DNA from: Gracilaria caudata
Taxonomy: Eukaryota > Rhodophyta > Florideophyceae > Gracilariales > Gracilariaceae
Assembly (NCBI GenBank): GCA_030374735.1
Contig: JASCIV010000730.1
Location: 1 to 12,426 of the forward strand
Length of the DNA: 12,426 nucleotides
Direction: 5' to 3'
Shown here: one piece after another, positions 1-7,768 of the stretch
How positions within the stretch are numbered: the first letter of the stretch is position 1
How the letters are laid out: each line of letters begins with the position of its first letter
The notes under the pieces: model-generated
The model's input: only the letters and a program-made list of their open reading frames with translations
What the model was told of the DNA's origin: nothing
Databases searched by the model: none
Program-made: the position numbers and the translations under genes

Positions 1-151
1 GTACTCTCTACGGAAGCATACATTTTCATTTACTTTTCTGCGTCCCCCTATCAAAGGCTGTCATCGCCGGCGTCATACCAAAAATGACGTTTTCAATTAT
101 CTTAAGTTATAAAGACAAGATGTTTTTGTTCTTAGTTATGTTCATTCTTGC

Positions 152-160
152 TATATAAAA
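152..160 (+). promoter_or_regulatory. TATA box candidate
   Basis: A perfect TATATAAAA stands in an AT-rich spacer. It is followed directly by a 6-bp inverted repeat (ACGCCT at 160-165, AGGCGT at 172-177, 6-nt loop). A start site about 30 nt downstream would fall near 185, ahead of the ATTGC array and of the short reading frame at 360. No strong gene follows, so this is a motif match only; such a string is not rare in AT-rich DNA. Confidence 0.35.
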
Positions 161-238
161 CGCCTCGTACAAGGCGTGTTTACAGTATTTTCGAAAATTT
201 TGAGGCTCTCCTTTTTATCTACTTTTTTGCAGTTGACC

Positions 239-417
239 ATTGCTATTATTTTTTTGTAGTTAACTATTGCTAGTTTATTGCACAACGAGCTGCTTATTGG
301 AAATCTTATTGCAGATAAAAGTCATCTTTATTCCAATATTTATTGCAAAGGGAAGGCTAATGGCAACCAAATATTGCTTACTGCAGTTTAGTATGCAATA
401 CATTGCAATTATATTGC
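239..417. repeat. Array of eight ATTGC motifs with near-helical spacing
   Basis: ATTGC begins at 239, 266, 277, 308, 342, 373, 402 and 413. The gaps are 27, 11, 31, 34, 31, 29 and 11 bp, i.e. close to one or three turns of DNA. Fewer than one occurrence would be expected by chance in 180 bp. The first two units are part of an imperfect tandem copy (227-248 and 253-274, TTGCAGTTGACCATTGCTA-like against TTGTAGTTAACTATTGCTA-like). Elsewhere the sequence between motifs is not conserved, so it may be a protein-binding array or a very decayed roughly 30-bp tandem repeat. Confidence 0.45.
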
Positions 418-461
418 TTGCAGCCTTGACCATCACCACAAGCTACGGTTTCTCCCTATAG
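360..461 (+). CDS. Short ORF resembling a signal peptide
   Basis: From the ATG at 360 the frame gives 33 residues: a short N-terminus with Lys4, a hydrophobic core (IAIILLAALTI, about residues 15-25) and a polar end (TTSYG), then TAG. This is the shape of a signal peptide or a single membrane segment. It could be the first exon of a secreted protein, since the sequence ending CTCCCTATAG (near 452-461) resembles a splice acceptor rather than a coding end. It also overlaps the ATTGC array, whose AT-rich repeats favour hydrophobic codons, so it may be accidental. Confidence 0.2.
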   Translation: MATKYCLLQFSMQYIAIILLAALTITTSYGFSL

Positions 462-1330
462 ACACTCCACTCGGACTCGCTGATGTGTAATTTGCGCACG
501 TGAGTTCAGAGCGGGTGAGCACTCCCAAGTACTGGCCGCGTTCCACGTTTCCACGCAGGAGCACAGTCGCAGTAGCAATCGCCGTCGTTTTCTCGTTTGT
601 CTGTCGTTGTCTGTCTTCTACGAAGATAACTTCTACCAAGCCCGCGTTGCCATCATAACAGAGCATTTCTTCCGAATTTCGGTGACACAGGGCGTCACTG
701 GTACTGATCACAATCCTCAATATATTCTGATGGTATCACAATCCGTAATCGCGTGAATGTGCTGTGGGCTGTCTTTGACATGACGCCCTTTGAGCGGGAG
801 TCTAAGCGGTGATGATGTGCAGTCAATGAAGACGATGCGGCGAGTAAAGTAAGTGGCGTGCACAAGTGTGGACAGCTCTACGAAGATGGAGCATCCGTTT
901 CAGGCCTCAGCTAAGGCTGGCTTTATCTTATTTTGGGAACTGGAGGTAGCATATCATGGAATAAAATTTTGACAGCAACTGATTGAACGCCATGTCCTTG
1001 TGTCCTTCGGGGCAACTATGCTAAATGCTTGCCCCAAATCGCTTCTTCGACTCAGGAGATTGTTTTATTCCTCACTGTTCTTACTATTACTCATAGGGGC
1101 CGACACGCATTACTAGCTTATACGTACGAGGTGAAGTTGGCACTCTTGCTGACCCCGGATGATTTGATCATGAATCATTCTCGGGTTGAGAGAATGGTAC
1201 TAACGAAGAAACATCCCCCTCTGCCTCCACCCATGACCAAGAGGAATCGGCTTCCCAAGAGAAATGATATCTATATTGGCCCATTCCATCTATTTCGCAA
1301 AGAATTAAATGGAAATCCCATCCAACCTCC

Positions 1331-1352
1331 TTTTTTTTTTTTTTTTTTTTTT
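1331..1352 (+). repeat. T22 homopolymer
   Basis: Twenty-two consecutive T residues, followed by CTTTG. Read on the minus strand it is a poly(A) tract, which could be the tail of an old retroposed copy lying to its right, but I found no matching gene body or target-site duplication. A simple slippage-prone tract is the plain reading. Confidence 0.9.
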
Positions 1353-1641
1353 CTTTGATGGCGCTGTCCAATGCATATTCTTGAAATACAGATCCTCCGC
1401 AATCAGGCAAGATGTGGTCCAAAAGAGTAAGTCGGCGTCGACCCTCAGTGTAAAGCAGGAAATCTGCTCATAACGCCAACTCGAAGCGGTCACCATCTCA
1501 AAGCTGTTCTACATGTGTTTGGTGTTGTGAAAAAAATACGACGTTTCCAGGACATTACTATCAACAGCACTTTTTTCAATAAAGGCCGTCTTGGCTGGGA
1601 AAGTCCTTTGTTCAACTCTTTAGCCGGAGTAACATCCAAAT

Positions 1642-1672
1642 GAGGTTGACGAGGATTACATATGTCAACCTC
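1642..1672. repeat. Inverted repeat, 9-bp arms
   Basis: GAGGTTGAC (1642-1650) and GTCAACCTC (1664-1672) are exact reverse complements around a 13-nt loop. No gene end or start lies close by. It could be a binding site or a chance hairpin. Confidence 0.5.
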
Positions 1673-1852
1673 TTGACTTTCTTCTTTGCATCCAACTTAG
1701 ATTTGAAATTGTATCTCGTTTTACATGACAGGATACGGATAATAGGTTGAGGTTGGTCTCAGATACAAGAACCATAACCAGGGGTTTTGCGCTAAAATGC
1801 TTCGAACCAAAAACCAATCGCATATAGTTATTGGCCTATCTTTTGCGCAGCA

Positions 1853-2262
1853 ATGCAAGCTGTTCAGGAGTTTTTAAAACGTCTGCCACCACAAAACATT
1901 AACGAATATGTGAGAGAGTAGAGTGAAGAGATTGTTTTATCTGAAACTACAGATGGAAACAAACTCCTGTCTACTGCTTTGTGTAAACTACAGAATGTCA
2001 CATTAAAGGCCACATGGGAAAGAGAGGTCGATATTCTAGTTTGCGTCGACCTTCTACTTGCTCAAAGAGTAATGGCCTTCTCAGAAGCCATTGGTTTTTT
2101 TTTCCTGAAGTAACACCAAATGGCTACTGGCAACCAACTGCCTTCTTAGCGATTGCTGTCGGGATGTGCAGTCGCAATTTCCCTCAAGATTGCAATTGCT
2201 GTTGGCGAGTGAATTCACCTGCAATCGAGTTGGTTCCACCCCAAGAAGGAACAGAAATATAG
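1853..2262 (+). pseudogene. Broken coding remnant with an in-frame TAG
   Basis: From the ATG at 1853 the frame reads as a plausible helical protein (MQAVQEFLKRLPPQNINEYV), meets TAG at 1919-1921, and then continues as equally protein-like sequence (ALCKLQNVTLKATWEREVDI, then a leucine/valine-rich helix) to a T9 run near 2095-2103 and TAA at 2111. One extra T in that run would carry the frame into the reading PEVTPNGYW that stays open to 2262. The order helix, Trp, hydrophobic helix with Asp, then Pro-rich stretch vaguely resembles the clamp/lever part of MutS-family proteins, but no diagnostic MutS motif is present and I do not assign it. A TAG plus a homopolymer frame break points to a dead fragment or to sequence errors. 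Confidence 0.3.
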
Positions 2263-2605
2263 CTGAAAATCTCAAATATAGTTCTGAACTTTCTTGGGCT
2301 GTCCCCAAAAGCTCTTAGGTGCAGCCTGGAAACCCGTCCCAAGGACACCTTAATAAGACGACACAGAAGAAGCAAACGCACGTTTTTCCTCCCTCTTCTT
2401 CACACCTTCTGACAAAGCGTGATAAATTAGCACACTCTGTGAAGCAGATCGCCTTTTCTTTTGTAACTCCGTGGTATAGCTGAGGTGTTTAGCTGGAAGT
2501 TAAACACTCCTTTCCAACTAGACCAGCAAAAAGTGGAGAACGCGTTACGGCGTTAGAGCGGTTCAGAAGTCGCGGGGCAGCAGGTGTCGATCCGACTTAC
2601 AACAG

Positions 2606-4318
2606 ATGCACAGGGCAGATACGCACAGCGAGCGTAGATCGAACTCGGTTACGTGCGCATGCACCGTGAAAAATGCGCATCTGCGCCGGAATGATCAGCG
2701 GCAGGACAACGTATTGTCGACAATTCGTTTCAAACAGCAGTGCAAGAAATGCGCCCCGCTTCGCAAGGACATCAGCGAGAGCATCCCGCCGTGGGCGCCT
2801 GGACGCAAGTCACGAGACACGAGTTCGGTGGCGGAACTCGCGAAGCAACCGGCATACCAGTCGTCCAGTCGAGGAAGAGCACTCTCGGCTTCCAGTGGGT
2901 GCAAGGTGGAATCAAAGCTCCGTAACCGAATCAAACTGGAGGCGAAGAAGAGCAATGATCAATCCCAAAAGGGAGTGAAAGAAGAGCTGGAAGTCTGCCA
3001 GTTATCTTCCGATGATCACGTGAACAAGCAAAGGGAAAATCTTCATGCATCTGCAGCTTGCGAGAAGAACATTGATAACGCCGCTTCCTATATGCGTATA
3101 GGGTCCAGATGTCATGGGCAACTGAAGACAAGGGAAGACTTGCAATCTACGTCGCAAGTTACCTTGAAAGTTGTCAAACGAAGAAAAGAAAACGCAGGAA
3201 GATCTCCGTTGTTCTGGCCGCAGTCCTACTCCACTCCCGCCTGTAAGCCTAGCATTTCTGAAGGCCAGAATGATTATACGAATGCAAAGATGCGAAGCGC
3301 TAAGTCGAGAAACCAAGCCAATAGGACTGGTGGCGTATCGGATTCTCTACCTCTTAATGCTATTCCAAAAAAGAGGAAAAATCCCCCGTCTCCGACTCTA
3401 GAAACATCCCATGCAATCAAACCAGCTTTTTCGACAAAACAAAATGGTTTTCGGGACGGGAAAAGTCTTTCGGAGTTAGAGCGGCCTCTCAAGGAACAGA
3501 GACGCTGCCCTAAGAGCATCTCTGTTGGAGGTTCTGCTGCCACTGAACCTACCACACGTCTCATAAAGCCGGCTGAAGAGATCCTATGTCTTGTACACCA
3601 CTCCGAAGCTAAAGAATTGTCGCTTCGGGAGACTCTCGAAGATATGCGACAAAAATGTGAGCTGCTGGAGCATACCAGTACGGTTGGCGAATATGCGCAG
3701 CACTTTTTCGAGGAAAGCATCCGCACGAAAATGATTACGCCAGAAGTTTGGTGCCTGCCTGAACCGTCTCTGTCGTCGTGGAAATCAGCCTGTGTGCTTT
3801 TGGCAGGTAATCTACGGGATGAAATGCGGGAAACAAGTGAAACGTGCTGCGTCTTTGGAACGAAAGATAGGAAACAAACCGCGAAAATGCTTCGCTCTAT
3901 GGAGGTGAAATTCAAAAAAAGTTCAACCGAGCGATTGGAGAAGAGAGGAAGCGATGAATATTTACGAAATATACTTGCTCGATGGAGTCGTCGTCTTAAG
4001 ATATCAGACAGAGAGCGAAATATTGCCGGGGAGGTACTTGACCATCTTCCTAAGGTTTTCCAGAGTGAGGACCCAATGAAGTCGACAATAGTGGCTGTAT
4101 CTTTGTACGTTGCGCTGAGTGAGACAAGAAAAAGTTTACCCGTTGTACAAAAGTTGATCCAGAACGTTTCTGGTGTGGCTGCTTCCACTTTTATGAGCAG
4201 AACGCGCCAAGTAATGAAAAATGAAGAGTTCAGCCCAATACTCAAAAATATCCATGACTTCAGAGACGCAAAAGAAGACCGTAGTGAAAGTATCCATTTC
4301 CATATTCCTAGTGCTTGA
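2606..4318 (+). CDS. Divergent TFIIB-like cyclin-fold protein with long basic N-terminus
   Basis: A 570-residue frame, open from 2522, with its first Met at 2606. Residues 1-330 are basic, Ser/Lys/Arg-rich and probably disordered; they hold KRRK at 191-194 and a classical nuclear signal PKKRK at 254-258. Residues about 355-437 resemble the first TFIIB cyclin repeat (a helix with A364, then SWKSACVLLAGNLRDE, then a helix with KQTAKMLRSM). Residues about 452-538 match the second better: ILARWSRRLKIS, then NIAGEVLDHLP, then STIVAVSLYVALS, then VSGVAASTFMSRTRQVM, the usual order RF..L.L, A..i, siAaa.lY.A and aGVs..Ti...yr. No canonical zinc ribbon is seen; only C17, C19, C46 and C49 (CxC...CxxC) lie near the start. 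Known TFIIB-family proteins (TFIIB, Brf, pBrp/TAF1B types) bridge promoter DNA and RNA polymerase; a nuclear initiation role is inferred. Ordinary TFIIB is about 300-350 residues, so this is an unusual member or a lineage-specific relative. After the TGA the frame stays open to TAG at 4424. Confidence 0.6.
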   Translation: MHRADTHSERRSNSVTCACTVKNAHLRRNDQRQDNVLSTIRFKQQCKKCAPLRKDISESIPPWAPGRKSRDTSSVAELAKQPAYQSSSRGRALSASSGCKVESKLRNRIKLEAKKSNDQSQKGVKEELEVCQLSSDDHVNKQRENLHASAACEKNIDNAASYMRIGSRCHGQLKTREDLQSTSQVTLKVVKRRKENAGRSPLFWPQSYSTPACKPSISEGQNDYTNAKMRSAKSRNQANRTGGVSDSLPLNAIPKKRKNPPSPTLETSHAIKPAFSTKQNGFRDGKSLSELERPLKEQRRCPKSISVGGSAATEPTTRLIKPAEEILCLVHHSEAKELSLRETLEDMRQKCELLEHTSTVGEYAQHFFEESIRTKMITPEVWCLPEPSLSSWKSACVLLAGNLRDEMRETSETCCVFGTKDRKQTAKMLRSMEVKFKKSSTERLEKRGSDEYLRNILARWSRRLKISDRERNIAGEVLDHLPKVFQSEDPMKSTIVAVSLYVALSETRKSLPVVQKLIQNVSGVAASTFMSRTRQVMKNEEFSPILKNIHDFRDAKEDRSESIHFHIPSA

Positions 4319-4689
4319 CGGCGCGGAAGTTTGTTGATAGCTGTTGCGATCAACAAGATTTTTAAAGGTGTAGTGGAAGGCATGCATGGTAAAACGCGAA
4401 GTAGTACAACGGTACCACACCAGTAGCAAGTGAGTTTTGAAAAACATCAGGTACTCCTGTAGAGGGTATTTATCTCCACCTGCATGTTCTGTTTTTCTTA
4501 CCTAGGTCATCTCGAGTTCGTAAAACTGTCTTCAGCCTTTCTGGTTCCCTACTCGACAGTTGTAGACGGCTGTCCCTGGGTGTTTTATTCTTCTGCTCGG
4601 GCATGAAATGTACAGAAACACAGAATGTGTGTAAACAGCTGAAGTACCAATGCTGTGTGCTTCGTCTTGCGAAGAAGTACCACATCTAA
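4319..4689. other. Spacer between TFIIB-like and chromodomain frames
   Basis: The TFIIB-like frame remains open for 35 codons after its TGA (to TAG at 4424-4426), which is not long enough to be telling. The rest shows no gene, no strong hairpin and no clear poly(A) signal. The last bases before the chromodomain frame (CTATTGATACAG, ending 4710) resemble a splice acceptor. Confidence 0.5.
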
Positions 4690-4701
4690 TGTTACCAACT
4701 A

Positions 4702-5085
4702 TTGATACAGAGAGATTCGCTGACGCTTGCAGAACTCACGGAAACAACGACGGCGGAAGTATTGGACATTCATGACAAATCTTCGGTACATGAACTGAGT
4801 GTCGGGAGGGCGCGTAAAACATGGCCGGACAGGCAGTTACAGAGTAACTCCTGGACCGGACACAAGCGCAGCGAGGGGAGTGTTCCGTTCTCGGGACTGA
4901 AGGTACTGCAGATACATCCCGGATCAGTGGTCGCCGGCACTCAACTGCTGGTCGAGTGGAAAGGTTTCTCAGAGGAAGAGACCGATTGGGTTGATTGGGT
5001 TGACCTCACTTCACTTGCGAACGATGTTCCTGTACTTGTGGATGAGTATTTGGAGGAACTGTTGAAAGAAGGAACTGCTCGATAG
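4702..5085 (+). CDS. Chromodomain protein fragment (retroelement-like or missing first exon)
   Basis: The frame is open from 4690 to TAG at 5083 but contains no ATG, so it is a downstream exon or a fragment. Counting from the TTG at 4702, residues about 66-118 read as a chromodomain: LKVLQIHPG, then QLLVEWKGFSEEE, then the Trp that occupies the TWEP position, then LTSLANDVPVLVDEYLEEL. The LVxWKG...W...L..DVP.LV..YL pattern is typical of the chromodomain that ends integrases of chromovirus-type Ty3/gypsy elements, where it guides insertion into marked chromatin; cellular chromodomain proteins share it. Of the usual methyl-lysine cage, W86 and the later Trp are present and the first aromatic is replaced by Leu. 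A 9-bp tandem duplication (4984-5001) adds an extra DWV. No integrase, reverse transcriptase or LTR is visible in the flanks, so if this is an element only its tail remains. Residues 1-60 are not recognised. Confidence 0.6.
   Translation: MIQRDSLTLAELTETTTAEVLDIHDKSSVHELSVGRARKTWPDRQLQSNSWTGHKRSEGSVPFSGLKVLQIHPGSVVAGTQLLVEWKGFSEEETDWVDWVDLTSLANDVPVLVDEYLEELLKEGTAR
4984..5001 (+). repeat. 9-bp tandem duplication inside the chromodomain
   Basis: GATTGGGTT occurs twice in succession and is in frame (Asp-Trp-Val twice). Chromodomains normally have a single Trp six residues before the conserved Leu; removing one copy restores that spacing, so the second copy is a recent slippage insertion. Confidence 0.9.
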
Positions 5086-5228
5086 CGCGCTTTCGAGATA
5101 TCAATCTGATTACGTTTCTCAACTCTTGTTTCAGAACGCATGGGGCGCTGTTGTATATCGTCACTCCAGCACACACTAATCGCGTTGTTGCTATTCGTAA
5201 TCGTAGAAAGTAGAAAGCATATCACCAT

Positions 5229-5251
5229 AGTTCATATACTCTATATGAACT
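5229..5251. repeat. 23-bp near-perfect palindrome (10-bp arms)
   Basis: AGTTCATATA (5229-5238) and TATATGAACT (5242-5251) are exact reverse complements around a 3-bp centre, CTC. The size and small centre suit a dimeric DNA-binding protein site or a tight hairpin. It lies about 145 bp past the chromodomain stop. Confidence 0.8.
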
Positions 5252-5421
5252 GAGCCGCGATCCTTTCGTGCGCTTTGTCCGTGTGTGGAATATTACGTGA
5301 GCAAATTTGCATTTGCACAATTTTGAGCGCCATTGATTGCAGTTGGAATCCCTGGAATCCCTTCGGCATCCATTTTACGACTATCAGCGCCGGGTTGAAG
5401 TCGTGGGCAAAACCAAATAAA

Positions 5422-5446
5422 AGCTCTTGGCTGGACGCCAAGAGCT
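5422..5446 (-). terminator. Terminator-like hairpin (minus-strand sense) or structured RNA element
   Basis: AGCTCTTGGC (5422-5431) and GCCAAGAGCT (5437-5446) pair perfectly over a 5-nt loop. Read on the minus strand, the stem is followed by TTTATTTGGTTTTG, the layout of a bacterial intrinsic terminator. In a eukaryotic setting that mechanism is not expected, and no supported minus-strand gene ends here, so the structure is certain and its role is not. Confidence 0.4.
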
Positions 5447-5581
5447 ACCAACGGAGAGGAAGACCAGACTCCCGCGATGTGCGCTTTTCGTGTTTCGCTC
5501 TCTATCATCCAGCACTGTGAGCACTGTTTTCAGTTTCTTTACTGATTACTCTCCCATCTCAACACTCACCAACATCGATAG

Positions 5582-5964
5582 CGGCCAGCCATTGTGGCGC
5601 CGCGGCGTAGTGGAAAGGCCATGCACGAATGGGATGTGAGCATCCTCGCTGACGAACACATAAGTGGTGTCTGCATTCCAAAGCGCGAGCTCGCAAATCG
5701 CACTGTGAGGTCCTGTCCACCGTGTGAGGCGGCCAGCGGTAAGGCGGAAATGTTGTGGAAGATTGCGTGAATGTGGAGCTTGGAAAGAGCGCGCACATGC
5801 GCTTGCCCGACGCGGGCATGCATGTTGCGAGCAAAAAGGCGCGAGTGGCAGTCAACTGCGCTCGCTCAACAAGGTGCGTACGTGTAGCCAGCAATGCAAC
5901 TGTTACCTTTACGTACAGCATGTTTCCAATTCTCTTAAAGGCCGTTGATGCTTTTCCGAAGTAG
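5582..5964 (+). pseudogene. Unrecognised Cys-containing coding piece with one frame change
   Basis: Frame 2 is open from 5582 to TGA at 5768; its first ATG is at 5621 (GCC before ATG) and starts MHEWDVSILADEHISGVCIP. Frame 1 takes over and runs to TAG at 5962, with DCVNVELGKSAHMRLPDAGM and VRVASNATVTFTYSM. One missing A in GGAAG at 5758-5761 would join the two smoothly. Third codon positions are rich in G and C in both parts, unlike the AT-rich surroundings, which supports the plus strand over the long minus-strand frame opposite. The joined product would be about 115 residues from the ATG, with several Cys (a CPPC among them) and beta-like segments; I recognise no family. It may be one exon of the same gene as the next feature, 450 bp downstream. 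Confidence 0.4.
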
Positions 5965-6415
5965 CCATTTTGGTTTTTATGCTCATAACGCTCGTTCAGA
6001 AGGGAAGCTAAAGTAACTTCAGCATTTCCTGGTGTCATGTAACTCTCGATGAGACAAACAAAAGCCTGTCGAGTGCTTACCATTCTCTCTGGGTGTAGCA
6101 GAACGTCATCGTCATGCTTGTTGACGCTGCCATTTTTACATACATTGTGTCCACAACAGATGAAGGAGGTGAAGCTTAGAAATATACTACCTGTGTTTGT
6201 CATTTTGGAAAACGCTCGACCACGCCTAAATTTTCGGTTTGTCATCAACAAGATGAGTTCTAGGGATCGGAAAGCTATGTAAACGGATTTGCGATGCGCA
6301 CTTTGCCACCTTGCACTAAGTTGCTCACTTTCGTTGATCAAGCCCCCTGACTCTCTGAGCGTAATCCAATACAACGAACGTTTTGTTTGCTTCATCGATT
6401 TTACTCGCACAGGTC
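5965..6415. other. Spacer or intron between two coding pieces
   Basis: AT-richer than its flanks, with no supported plus-strand frame; a 77-codon frame at 6049-6282 has no recognisable content. It ends with TTTTGTTTGCTTCATCGATTTTACTCGCACAG (6381-6412), a polypyrimidine run closing in CACAG, which looks like a splice acceptor. If so, the following ORF is a 3' exon and its signal peptide would lie further upstream. Confidence 0.35.
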
Positions 6416-7065
6416 ATGTGCACCGCTGCCGTAACCACTGTTGATATCTGCCCAAATCGATGTAACTCCGATCGCTCGCGCTCCGACGGCGAATGTAGCG
6501 AGGCGGGAACTCTCGGCATATGTGAAGTGCACTCATGCTCAAACCCTCAGAAGGGTTTCATCTGCAAACTTCCGCAAAACTCTTTCCTGATTGCCAACGT
6601 GCATCTGCTGCTGATCGAGCTAGTTGTGCAATACTCGTGGAGTTCGGATCAACACGATCTAGACTCCCAAACGCAGTTTTTGGACGGAAGTACAGGATAC
6701 ATTTGCGGGCCCGATAATGTGCACCTTTCATATTTCGAAGACAGCATCGCGCACGGCGGCACGGAGACTACAGTTGTGGACATAGCGACGGCAAGGGATG
6801 ACGGAAAATGGTATGGCACGAAAGCATTTCTGGTCACCAAGGCGATGCAACTCTCAAGGTTTTCTTGCGACATAAGTCTGATAGGTCTGAGGTTGCCGGT
6901 ACAGCGATGTGGTCAACAATAACGCCTGGACTTCAGACCCTTTGCGCTGAAACTGCTGTTGGTAGCCTCAAGATCGTGAGCGCTGAGAAGCACACCGGTA
7001 TGACCTTGGTTTTTGTAGGTGCGCCTCAGCAGATTTTACTAGATCCAAGTAAAAGTGAAGACTAG
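6416..7065 (+). CDS. Cys-rich extracellular-type protein with DLDS/GGTE domain, one frame change
   Basis: From the ATG at 6416, residues 1-50 carry seven Cys (2, 12, 16, 27, 36, 41, 50) in an EGF-like or other small disulfide module. Residues about 74-142 show an ordered motif chain: W75, DLDSQTQFLDG (81-91), GYICG (94-98), LSYFED (104-109), GGTETTVVDIA (114-124), then DDGKWYGTK. I recall similar DLDT.T.FL...GG.E chains from uncharacterised secreted proteins of algae and other marine eukaryotes, from memory only. The frame ends at 6922, but frame 1 carries an obvious continuation (GDATLKVFLRHKSDRSEVAG, then STITPGLQTLCAE, then VGSLKIV) to TAG at 7063. One missing A in CCAAGG at 6837-6842 would join them. 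Start uncertain: the frame is open upstream to 6365 without an ATG, and an acceptor-like site sits at 6412. Function unknown; secretion is inferred from the Cys content. Confidence 0.5.
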
Positions 7066-7768
7066 TACTGAGACACACAGATATTTGGCACATCTCAAAT
7101 GCGCCAAATGGTAGTAGGGCCTATCTACAAGCGATGAGTTTTGAATGTTATCAGAACATGTTCAAGTGCGAGGCTCCACCTTTTGTTTATTTCAATATTC
7201 GTGCAAATGTTTACTTGCCTCTGGAGAAGAGTTTCTGTCTGAACGCTGCAAGCAAGTTTAGTTTTTTTGAAACAGTTAGATCCTCAAACGGTCTACAATT
7301 AAAAGGTATTAGCAATAAGAAGAATTACTAATGCTTTTTATTTTTGACTAAATAATATGTGCGAACGCTTGCAACCCTTGACATCGCGTTTTCCTCATTT
7401 TGGCTTCCCGTCTTCCAAAATGCGACAATTATTCTCTTGCTCCCCCATGTTACCCGGTAATGATCACCCGCCGTATTTTCATGTTATGTCCCAGACTTTT
7501 CGGGGGCACCTAACATTTTATGGTTGAGATGAATTTCTACATGTAGTTTTCGTACGTCGAAACGTTGAACCCAATTTGCCCCTTACATGTGCGTCACGTA
7601 CGCAGGTATACACCCTGCGTTGCATTGTTGTCCTCGAGGTAGTCTGGTGTCGCGAGCGAATCATCTGCTCGTCCACAAAACCTCGGCTGCAATCCCAAAC
7701 CTTCAGCTCCCGTCCCCATCACCTCGCCCCACAAACCTTCATCCATCATTTCCACCCCCACAGCAACC
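7066..7768. other. AT-rich spacer and GRDP leader
   Basis: 7066-7560 is AT-rich with one unconvincing 65-codon frame (7134-7331, ATG start, no recognised content). 7675-7768 is strongly pyrimidine/CA-rich (runs such as CCCCATCACCTCGCCCC and TTTCCACCCCCACAG), as expected of a eukaryotic 5' untranslated leader or an initiator region for the gene starting at 7769. I see no TATA box close to it. Confidence 0.5.

Larger units (their letters stand above)
462..1852. other. Long spacer, no convincing gene
   Basis: No frame here has both a good start and a recognisable protein. On the plus strand a frame without an ATG near its beginning is open from about 487 to 752 (includes RFLVCLSLSVFYEDNFYQ). 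On the minus strand a 95-codon frame covers 433-720 and a separate open stretch covers about 724-910. The overlapping frames make any single choice unsafe. They may be remnants of a degraded gene or element. The rest is AT-rich with no feature other than the T tract and the inverted repeat listed separately. Confidence 0.5.
5086..5581. other. Spacer with two strong hairpins
   Basis: No supported gene. The stretch holds the two perfect inverted repeats listed separately. Its end, 5520-5581, is pyrimidine-rich (TTTCTTTACTGATTACTCTCCC...) and closes with CGATAG just before the next open frame, which resembles a branch/acceptor region of an intron. Confidence 0.5.

Noticed and set aside
2541..2600. 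Possible tRNA (TTAGAGCGGTT and GTGTCGATCC resemble the A and B boxes)
   Set aside because: The B box lacks the GGTTCGA core and no acceptor stem can be paired.
3274..4383. 369-codon open frame antisense to the TFIIB-like gene
   Set aside because: It is Ser/Arg/Phe-rich with no motif, and the plus strand carries the TFIIB-like pattern in the same place; it is a shadow frame.
5540..5700. Minus-strand frame with RLTRWTGP...FVHGL resembling the C-terminal part of a retroelement integrase
   Set aside because: It is opposite in strand to the chromodomain, lacks any upstream integrase motif, and competes with a better plus-strand frame.
5559..6410. 283-codon open frame on the minus strand
   Set aside because: It starts at GTG, has no recognisable motif, and lies opposite plus-strand pieces with GC-rich third positions and better protein character. 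Its length is unusual, so transcript data could still revive it.
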